A DNA stretch of 64,000 nucleotides from Gammaproteobacteria bacterium (GTDB lineage: Bacteria > Pseudomonadota > Gammaproteobacteria > Steroidobacterales > Foliamicaceae). The notes under the pieces were generated by a model, which saw nothing but the letters and a program-made list of their open reading frames with translations, made no database searches and was not told where the DNA came from. The stretch is taken from positions 186,001-250,000 of the forward strand of contig WTGP01000034.1 of assembly GCA_011523505.1 (NCBI GenBank), in the 5' to 3' direction. A program made the translations under genes and the position numbers. Below, piece after piece: positions 57,879 through 64,000 of the stretch. Within the stretch, counting starts at the first letter, position 1. Each line of letters starts with the position of its first letter.

Positions 57879-58463
57879 ATGGCTACGATTGAACTGTCGC
57901 TACCAGACAGGCTGAGTAGTGGGAACAGCATTAGATATTGGGCTTCGCGTTATCCTAACTTTGAATGCGATAAAGACGACTGGATAAGGGACAAAATTCA
58001 ATCTGCGTATAGTGATGCTGGCCACCTAACCTTCGATGATCTACGGTGCCTTGGTATTTGGAAGAACGGGAGTGAACGTGGAACTAGGCACTTCCCCAAA
58101 AGCGAACGTGTGATTGCGCGAGAAACGCGAAAGGCATATGAAGCTGCCGATATCGAAATACTGCTGAATCTTGGCGGTCTTCAATATCCTATGGCGTCGT
58201 CACTTATGCACTTCGCATTGCCACACAAGTACCCCATCATTGATCGTCGTGCGCTAGCGACACTAGGCATGAGGCCTGAAGAAGGCAAAGAAATCTACAT
58301 TAACAAGCAGCTTTGGGAAGAATATCGTGGCTTCTGCCTCGACCGGTCCAAGCATTATGAAGTATCGCTCCGCATGCTCGACAGGGCACTGTGGCAGTTC
58401 GACTCAGAAGACTCTTTCTGGCAGAAATATGATCCACAAAGAAGCACTGCCAACTTGAATTGA
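57879..58463 (+). CDS. Conserved-looking protein of unknown function
   Basis: A 194-residue soluble protein starting after a strong ribosome site (AAGGAGA, seven bases). The C-terminal half has MHFALPHKYPIIDRRALATLGMRP, a pattern I recall from small proteins with a helix-hairpin-helix glycosylase-like core, but no catalytic residue can be named. The N-terminal half has LTFDDLRCLGIWKNGSERGTRHF. Its AT-rich composition and place between an HNH nuclease and a C5-methyltransferase suggest an accessory role in the island. It could equally be a restriction subunit or a base-flipping protein. Function not recognised. Confidence 0.6.
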   Translation: MATIELSLPDRLSSGNSIRYWASRYPNFECDKDDWIRDKIQSAYSDAGHLTFDDLRCLGIWKNGSERGTRHFPKSERVIARETRKAYEAADIEILLNLGGLQYPMASSLMHFALPHKYPIIDRRALATLGMRPEEGKEIYINKQLWEEYRGFCLDRSKHYEVSLRMLDRALWQFDSEDSFWQKYDPQRSTANLN

Positions 58464-58864
58464 CAGGGCTTCAGTAGAAAAGCGATTCCCTCGGTGTGGA
58501 GTGCGAAGCACTAGTTTTAGAGGTCCTCCTTTTCCTGCCACCACACCTACCGAGTCTCCAATATAGGGAAAAGCGCCTAGGACAGTGATCCGCCACGCGA
58601 TCGAGATTAGGCCCCTGATGTGAGTTTGGTTGATCCGGTTCTCCTCACATAGCGGCCAGAAAAAACTCGCTGGGACATTGGCCCCGATCAGTAGTGAGCC
58701 ATCGCAACTCTATGAAATGCTGGGTATTTATCCGGCATCAGCCAATCCTCCGTCGATATGCTCGTTTACAATTCCCCGTTTACCTTGACCAATTTATGCT
58801 TGACATTCTGCGTTACAGCACGAGCTTGCGGCGACATGGATTCCCATTGTCGTAGCAGACTATT
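58464..58864. other. 401-base gap without a recognisable gene
   Basis: No open frame here looks coding. The stretch is moderately AT-rich. A TTGACA sits at 58,800-58,805, but no good -10 follows at the right distance; it may still form part of the promoter for the C5-methyltransferase, which starts with GTG at 58,865 without a clear ribosome site. A short hairpin AGTGC-GAA-GCACT lies near 58,500 with no T-run. I see no repeat or RNA gene. Confidence 0.5.
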
Positions 58865-59905
58865 GTGTCAGGACGTTTGACGGCAATCGACTTGTTCTGC
58901 GGCTGCGGGGGATTGTCTCTCGGGCTCCGCAGGGCGAAGTTCACGGTTGTCGCGGCCATCGATAATGATGCACTTGCCGTCAAGACTTATCGAAAAAACC
59001 ATAAACGCACGCACACTGTCGAAGCTGATATCAAAGCTGTAGACGGAATATCCCTGATGGAAGAACTGGACCTCCGGCCCGGTGAGTTGGACTTACTGGC
59101 TGGCTGTCCGCCTTGCCAGGGATTTTCGACGCTCCGGACCTTGAACGGCGGGCGCCAAGTAGAGGAGCCGATGAATGACCTTGTCCACGAATTCGTTCGT
59201 TTCGTCCGAACTTTTCTGCCCAAGGCCGTCATGATGGAGAACGTTCCGGGATTGCTCACCGATGACCGGCTTACACAGATCAAGAGTGAACTCAAAGCTC
59301 TCGATTACTTGTGTGACGCTAAGGTCTTCAACGCGCAAGATTACGGAGTTCCCCAAAGGCGGAAGCGAATGATATTGATCGGTCTACGTCGAATGAGTCC
59401 GACTTTTGCATCTGCCGTCCGCCGCCGGCGGACTGTAGCAGGTGCGATTCGAAAATTGCAGCCACCGTCCACCTGTGAAGATCCGGCTCACAATTACACG
59501 GTTCGCCGTGCCGATCACGTCATGGCGCTCATCCGGCGAATTCCAAGAGATGGCGGGAGCCGCACCGATCTTCCGGACGAGGATCAACTCAAGTGCCACA
59601 AGGGATTCGATGGCTTTAAGGACATATACGGGAGAATGGCATGGCAACAGCCGGCCCCCACCATCACCGGCGGGTGCATCAATCCTTCAAAAGGCCGGTA
59701 CCTTCATCCCCAAGAGGACCGTGCCATTACCTTGCGGGAAGCAGCGATGCTGCAAGGTTTTCCGCAGTCGTACAAGTTTGATTTAGCTCAAGGGCGGTAC
59801 CCCGTCGCTCAGTTGATCGGAAACGCTTTTCCACCGAAGTTTGCGGAGCATCACGCCCGCTCAATTTACCGGCATATTCAAGACCAAGCCGACGCAAAAC
59901 AATAA
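58865..59905 (+). CDS. DNA C5-cytosine methyltransferase
   Basis: A 346-residue m5C methyltransferase with the ten-motif layout: motif I AIDLFCGCGGLSLGLRRA, motif IV GCPPCQGFSTL (catalytic Cys about 84), motif VI MMENVPG (Glu about 125), motif VIII QDYGVPQRRKRMILIG, and terminal motifs IX-X (REAAMLQGFPQSY, QLIGNAFPPKFAE). It methylates cytosine at C5 within a specific site that cannot be predicted from sequence. It starts at a GTG and is followed 17 bases later by the helicase-nuclease gene, so they form an operon. The convergent Vsr gene supports a C5-methylation system. Confidence 0.92.
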   Translation: MSGRLTAIDLFCGCGGLSLGLRRAKFTVVAAIDNDALAVKTYRKNHKRTHTVEADIKAVDGISLMEELDLRPGELDLLAGCPPCQGFSTLRTLNGGRQVEEPMNDLVHEFVRFVRTFLPKAVMMENVPGLLTDDRLTQIKSELKALDYLCDAKVFNAQDYGVPQRRKRMILIGLRRMSPTFASAVRRRRTVAGAIRKLQPPSTCEDPAHNYTVRRADHVMALIRRIPRDGGSRTDLPDEDQLKCHKGFDGFKDIYGRMAWQQPAPTITGGCINPSKGRYLHPQEDRAITLREAAMLQGFPQSYKFDLAQGRYPVAQLIGNAFPPKFAEHHARSIYRHIQDQADAKQ

Positions 59906-59922
59906 TAAGGCTGGTCAAGCCA

Positions 59923-62900
59923 ATGCCCCTTAATCCCGCCCAGGCGCGAGAAGTTCTTCTTGAGCATCTAAACGACGAGCAGCAAGCCGCTGTCAAGAGC
60001 GAATTTCGCCGACTTTTGGTTGTCGCGGGCGCTGGATCAGGAAAAACGGAAGTCATGGCGCGCCGCGTTGCTTGGTGGGTGGCAGTGGATGAGGTGCCGA
60101 AAGAGCAGATTATTGCCTTCACATTTACCGAGGCTGCTGCTGAGGAACTTAAGTTTCGAATTCGTGGTTGGCTGGAACGAATTGCGCTGCCGGAAGAAGA
60201 CCCGACCCTAGGAGGCATGTATATCGGAACCATCCATGGGTTTTGCTTGAAAGTGTTACGGGAATTCGCAGCCGACGAGTTCTACATGTTCGACGTAATC
60301 GATGAAGCAGGAAGAATGGCTTTGGTCGAACAGGGATATCACGGAGTCCTAGGGCTTAAGGGATTCGACGAGGAGGCTAAGGCGGCGGGTGTTGCACGCG
60401 GGAAATTTCACAGTCAAGAATTGTTCTTGCGGGGGTACGACTTGCTTAACGAATATGGATTGTTGGACGTTTCGTTACCCGAAGCCGACCTTCCAGTCGA
60501 CGTGGCCGGCGAGAAGGAATGGTGCCGTCAGGCCGAACTCGAGACGGATATAGGCAGTTCATCTTTGGCGTTTGAGTTTGCGCAATCGGCAGCTCGGTAC
60601 TATGCGTATCTACGCGTACGCAGGTTTCTAGACTTCAGTACTATCCAATCCGAACTCAAGCGTCGGCTTCAAAACGACCCGGAATTTCGACAGCAAATTC
60701 GGCATCGTTGGAAACGATTGGTAGTTGATGAAGTCCAGGACATCAACCCAGTTCAAAACTCGCTAATTTCGGAGATTGTGGGGGAGAACGGCCACTTGAC
60801 GGCTGTTGGAGATCATCGCCAGGCCATTTATTCGTTCCGCGGCGGTCGTGTCGACTTAATGGGTGAGCTTTTTCAGGAGTTGCGGGCTGACAATGACGGT
60901 CATATTCAGGATCTTCCCGCGAACTATCGATCCACACGCCGAATAATCGAGCTATCGAACAAATGGTCGAATACGATTGGCGACACGGCCGGAATGACCA
61001 ACCCGGCCATGGAACATCGAAGAGAAACGCGTTTGGATGTGTCCAATCGCCATGTGGCCCAACTGCACTTCGATGATCGCAGCGGGGAAGCTGCCTGGAT
61101 CGCCGACACGATTGCGAAGTTGGTTCCATCTAGGGAGACCGGATCGGTCGGTGCTTTCCATGACGAACGTGAGGGATCGCGAGGTCTTACTTTGAGGGAT
61201 ATTGCCGTCTTGGTGAGGTCGGGAACGGATATACGAACTTACCAGGATGCACTCAGTTCAAGGGGTATTCCCGCTGTCGTGCGCGGCGGACCCGATCTCT
61301 TCTCTCAACCGGAGGTTCTATTGTTTTTGGGAGCTCTAGCTATCTGTTCGGGCATGGATGAGTTTTGGGGATCGGCACACTTTCCGCGCAGCATGCCGCG
61401 GCGTATAAGGGATGTGTTGGATGTTGACCCTATGCCGGAGGAGGTTGTCCCCGCTGCAATTCGCAAATTGAGACAACGTGGTTTGGTCTTACCTAAGGGA
61501 ACTACTGAACGTCTCCTTCTCCTTTGTCGTGCAATTGCGCACCGACTTACATCAGCCGACCCTCAACAGGAGGATGTCAGCCAACTGGATTGTGATAGGG
61601 AGTGTCGGCGATGGCTGAAGCGAAATCGACAGCCGCGCCGTATCTTCCCCCAAACGCTCTTCCATTGGATATTGCGTGAGGCAGGACTTTCGCAGTGGGC
61701 AACAAGAAAGAATCGAGCGGTTGCAGAGAGTGCAATCTTTCACGTGGGACAGTTGAGTTCCCTGGTTAAGGGAATTGAGACATCAGGCTGGACGCCAGCC
61801 GGTAGTCTTCGCTGGCAGCTGATCGCACTATTGAGTTGGGGTTCCGGTGCGGCGAGAACGTCGGAGTCTCCCCTGCTTGTCAGCCCAGATGCCGTGAGCA
61901 TCACTACCGTCCATTCGGCAAAGGGACTGGAGTTCTCAGCGGTCTTTCTCGCAGACGTTTGCGCGCTCAGGTTCCCCAGCAAGTTAGCTCGCACCGCTCC
62001 CAAAGTTCCTTTCGACACCGACGCGCCGCAGTTCATTGATCCCGCTCCTCTGGCGGACAACCCGAACTATGACAATGAGCGGCGTCTGATGTATGTCGCA
62101 CTGACACGGGCGGAACGGTACTTGTTCGTTACTGCTAGTGGCTCCAGGAAATCCAAGTTTTTCAAGGAGCTTTCCAATCTGGTAACTGACGTGGGAGGGG
62201 TAGTCGCAGAAGGCCCTTTGGAAATTACCGACACCATCGAGTATTACCCGAGCGCTGGCAGTCGCGAGGACCGTCTAGCAACCAACTTTTCCGATTTGAG
62301 GTACTTTTTGGAGTGTCCACAGGACTTCTATCTGCGCAACGTCTTGGGCTTTACTCCCACCATTGGCCAGGAATTCGGATATGGTCGAGGTCTGCACAAC
62401 CTGCTTCGTATCATTCATTCAGACCCCAAGTATTGGGCAGGTTTGGCCCACAACGGACAACTCCTCCGAGACAAGGTCCGATCGCTCGTAGACGAAGGCA
62501 GTTTCTACTTGCGGTACACGGTTGGCAGGCCCTTGGAAAACCTTCAAAACCGGGCGATTGAAGGTGTCATTGAGTATGTGGAGGCATACGAGGAGGAACT
62601 GGCCCGTCTCGAGTTCGAGCCGGAAAAGGAATTCGAGACACTTATTCCTGGAGAGAATCTTCTCATCGCTGGCGCAATTGACGTGGTGCGCCTGGATGAT
62701 CCGCCAAGGGTATCCATTGTGGATTTCAAGTCAGGAGATGCCGAAGAGGAGACCGGCACCGGCTTATCGCGCGAACTCATGGCGCTTCAAATAGGAGTTT
62801 ATGGGTTAGCTGCGCGTCAAGAGCTCGAATACGACCCACAACATGGCCTAATACGGTACATCGGCGAACGTGACGCGGCCCGTCGGCAGGTAGATGTTGC

Positions 62901-63081
62901 TCTTAATGACGATGAACTTACGAGGGTTAGAGATGAAATTGTCGAGACCGGGCGCAAAATCCGAGCGAGGGATTTCAATCACGGACCTAGCAACCTTGCG
63001 AAAAATCGATGTGTTCGCTGCGATTTCCGGAACTTTTGTCCCCGCAGGGAAGCCAAGAGAGCGCGTGAGAACGACGCTTAG
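59923..63081 (+). CDS. UvrD/Rep-type helicase with C-terminal RecB/Cas4-like nuclease and Fe-S motif
   Basis: A 1,052-residue fusion. The helicase part has all SF1A motifs: Q motif LNDEQQAAV, Walker A VAGAGSGKT (about 34-42), FTFTEAAAEELKFRI, RLVVDEVQDINPVQ, VGDHRQAIYSFRGG, LPANYRSTRRI, VSITTVHSAKGLEF and LMYVALTRAERYLFV. The C-terminal part has a PD-(D/E)XK nuclease (KEFET, AGAIDVV, SIVDFKSG and QIGVYGLAA). It also has a split cysteine set, FLECPQDF and CVRCDFRNFC, the pattern of the Fe-S cluster in AddB/Cas4 nucleases. The enzyme should unwind and degrade DNA. Being co-transcribed with the C5-methyltransferase, it could act as the restriction arm. Confidence 0.9.
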   Translation: MPLNPAQAREVLLEHLNDEQQAAVKSEFRRLLVVAGAGSGKTEVMARRVAWWVAVDEVPKEQIIAFTFTEAAAEELKFRIRGWLERIALPEEDPTLGGMYIGTIHGFCLKVLREFAADEFYMFDVIDEAGRMALVEQGYHGVLGLKGFDEEAKAAGVARGKFHSQELFLRGYDLLNEYGLLDVSLPEADLPVDVAGEKEWCRQAELETDIGSSSLAFEFAQSAARYYAYLRVRRFLDFSTIQSELKRRLQNDPEFRQQIRHRWKRLVVDEVQDINPVQNSLISEIVGENGHLTAVGDHRQAIYSFRGGRVDLMGELFQELRADNDGHIQDLPANYRSTRRIIELSNKWSNTIGDTAGMTNPAMEHRRETRLDVSNRHVAQLHFDDRSGEAAWIADTIAKLVPSRETGSVGAFHDEREGSRGLTLRDIAVLVRSGTDIRTYQDALSSRGIPAVVRGGPDLFSQPEVLLFLGALAICSGMDEFWGSAHFPRSMPRRIRDVLDVDPMPEEVVPAAIRKLRQRGLVLPKGTTERLLLLCRAIAHRLTSADPQQEDVSQLDCDRECRRWLKRNRQPRRIFPQTLFHWILREAGLSQWATRKNRAVAESAIFHVGQLSSLVKGIETSGWTPAGSLRWQLIALLSWGSGAARTSESPLLVSPDAVSITTVHSAKGLEFSAVFLADVCALRFPSKLARTAPKVPFDTDAPQFIDPAPLADNPNYDNERRLMYVALTRAERYLFVTASGSRKSKFFKELSNLVTDVGGVVAEGPLEITDTIEYYPSAGSREDRLATNFSDLRYFLECPQDFYLRNVLGFTPTIGQEFGYGRGLHNLLRIIHSDPKYWAGLAHNGQLLRDKVRSLVDEGSFYLRYTVGRPLENLQNRAIEGVIEYVEAYEEELARLEFEPEKEFETLIPGENLLIAGAIDVVRLDDPPRVSIVDFKSGDAEEETGTGLSRELMALQIGVYGLAARQELEYDPQHGLIRYIGERDAARRQVDVALNDDELTRVRDEIVETGRKIRARDFNHGPSNLAKNRCVRCDFRNFCPRREAKRARENDA

Positions 63082-63086
63082 ATCCG

Positions 63087-63491
63087 TTATTCGAGGAAGC
63101 GGGTAATCCGTTTCGCGAGCGAAGCGGTCGATTTCGTTTCACACTCCCACACCACCAAAACAGACCAGCCAGCGGCCGCAAGCTCGGCAATATTCTTGCG
63201 GTCCCGTTCAACGTTTTGACGTAGTTTTGTTTTCCAAAACGCAGTGTTGGAGGTCGGCTGAGAGCCCCGAGGACATTGATGCTGGTGCCAAAAGCAACCG
63301 TGTACGAAAATTGCCTTGCGTCGCGCAGCAAATACCAAATCCGGGGTACCCGGCAGATCGCGCTTATGAAGACGATATCGATAACCTAACCCGTGCACTA
63401 GTCGTCGAACCCGCATTTCCGGCTTGGTATTCCTACCTCGGATGCGCGCCATAATGCGACTTCGGGCAGCTGGAGATATCCGGTCAGTCAC
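63087..63491 (-). CDS. vsr: Very short patch repair (Vsr) endonuclease
   Basis: A 134-residue protein that matches the Vsr family throughout: RGRNTKPEMRVRRLVHGLGYRYRLH, DLPGTPDLVFAARRKAIFVHGCFWH, CPRGSQPTSNTAFWKTKL and the terminal WSVLVVWECE. Vsr nicks DNA at T:G mismatches made by deamination of 5-methylcytosine. It is normally paired with a C5-methyltransferase, here the gene 3 kb to the left in convergent orientation. Catalytic Asp (TPD) and His residues are intact. It ends five bases from the end of the helicase gene. Confidence 0.92.
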   Translation of the reverse strand: MTDRISPAARSRIMARIRGRNTKPEMRVRRLVHGLGYRYRLHKRDLPGTPDLVFAARRKAIFVHGCFWHQHQCPRGSQPTSNTAFWKTKLRQNVERDRKNIAELAAAGWSVLVVWECETKSTASLAKRITRFLE

Positions 63492-63590
63492 ATGGAAATC
63501 GCAAGAGCCGCTGGCGAATTCAATCTTCCAAGTATCCCATCATCGATGTGCGTCTACCTTGGAAAACGCAATCACAATTAGACGCCCCTA

Positions 63591-64000
63591 TTAGAGTCCC
63601 TCCAAGTCCTTCTCGAAGCTGTCTCCTCGCTCTACAGCCTCCGCCTGAGTTGAGCCTGTCCACTCAGCTACGGCACTCAGAAAATCCTCATCTCCAATCC
63701 CTTGCGGTACTAAGTCCTTGTCGAATTTAACGCGGACCAGCAATGGGAATCGAACCGCTTGTCCGCTAACAATTCCCTCTCCCGGCCCAAAACCCGGTAA
63801 CAGTTTGCTGTCTGATCTCGACAAATTCTCCATGACCTTTTCCACAAAGGCTTGATCGCGTGGATTCACTAACCTGAAGACCAAGAACGTATTGCACTGG
63901 GATAGTGTAGTTTCATCAAGACGACTCGGCCTTTGGCTGACCAAAAGCAGCCCAACACCAAATTTGCGGCCCTCTGTAATTACCTTCCGAATAATCTCTA
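63591..64000 (-). CDS. HerA-like ATPase, partial (C-terminal end)
   Basis: The minus-strand frame enters from beyond the window and runs 136 codons to a stop at 63,591. It reads RKVITEGRKFGVGLLLVSQRPSRLDETTLSQCNTFLVFRLVNPRDQAFVEKV, the sensor/arginine-finger end of the HerA/FtsK hexameric ATPases, then a beta-rich tail. Walker motifs must lie outside the window. HerA ATPases occur with SIR2, DUF4297 or NurA nucleases in defence and repair, so this gene may belong with the unseen neighbours or with the Vsr/helicase set. It lies 99 bases upstream of the Vsr gene on the same strand. Confidence 0.78.
   Translation of the reverse strand, partial: EIIRKVITEGRKFGVGLLLVSQRPSRLDETTLSQCNTFLVFRLVNPRDQAFVEKVMENLSRSDSKLLPGFGPGEGIVSGQAVRFPLLVRVKFDKDLVPQGIGDEDFLSAVAEWTGSTQAEAVERGDSFEKDLEGL

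Noticed and set aside
1..64000. CRISPR array, tRNA or rRNA genes
   Set aside because: No regularly spaced direct repeats of 20-40 bases and no tRNA or rRNA signatures were noticed by reading; a program scan was not possible.
52331..64000. A single SIR2-HerA system joining the SIR2 gene with the HerA fragment at the window end
   Set aside because: They are 9 kb apart with several unrelated transcription units between, whereas SIR2-HerA genes are adjacent in known systems.

Overview
The window reads as chromosomal DNA of a GC-rich Gram-negative bacterium. Three TonB-dependent receptors, many lipobox (LAGC-type) and twin-arginine signal peptides and a Nu-class GST all point to a proteobacterium. 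A gammaproteobacterium is my best guess, but nothing here fixes the lineage. Coding density is high, with many 1-4 base stop/start overlaps (ATGA, GTGA, TGATG) marking operons. No rRNA, tRNA or CRISPR array was seen.

Bases 1-43,900 are accessory catabolism and transport. A minus-strand operon (FG-GAP lipoprotein, oligopeptide-binding protein, open-ended propeller-like protein) faces an HTH regulator and a carboxylesterase lipoprotein. From 6.3 to 29.6 kb the same three protein types occur twice: a Bcr/CflA-type MFS exporter, a Tat-exported M24 peptidase-fold protein and a Tat-exported FAD amine oxidase. Between the two sets lie two units. One is an IclR-flanked operon (TonB receptor, cysteine-dioxygenase-like cupin, metallo-beta-lactamase-fold hydrolase, alpha/beta hydrolase, amine oxidase). 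The other is a minus-strand operon (two DUF1838-like proteins, GPH-type transporter, double nitrilase, amine oxidase, cytochrome c). Both look like uptake and oxidative or hydrolytic breakdown of nitrogen-containing small molecules, substrate unknown. At 29.6 kb a lipoprotein is built from an exact 18-residue helical repeat. From 32 to 43 kb come a fatty acid desaturase, two further TonB receptors, an AraC regulator, two alpha/beta hydrolases and an iron-dependent alcohol dehydrogenase.

Bases 44,000-50,600 are a mosaic of small cargo: a DUF2235 hydrolase, a MORN-repeat protein, two toxin-antitoxin pairs (HigBA-like and HicBA) and two GST genes. These sit between progressively truncated copies of the 3' end of a formylglycine-generating-enzyme-like (SUMF1-fold) gene, whose intact copy ends at 49,587. 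A VapBC module with a clear operator/promoter lies earlier, at 31.3 kb.

Bases 50,600-64,000 are visibly AT-richer and look like a defence island. Two decayed, inverted IS3-family transposase ends (about 50.64 and 56.05-56.4 kb) bracket a membrane protein and a compact four-gene operon: amino-DNA-methyltransferase (TSPPY), SIR2-like protein, DUF262 protein and a small basic protein. I regard this operon as the best candidate for an undescribed anti-phage system. To its right lie a truncated HNH-type nuclease gene, an intact HNH nuclease, an unknown 194-residue protein, then a C5-cytosine methyltransferase followed by a UvrD-like helicase fused to a RecB/Cas4-type nuclease with an Fe-S cysteine set, a Vsr nuclease, and the end of a HerA-like ATPase leaving the window.
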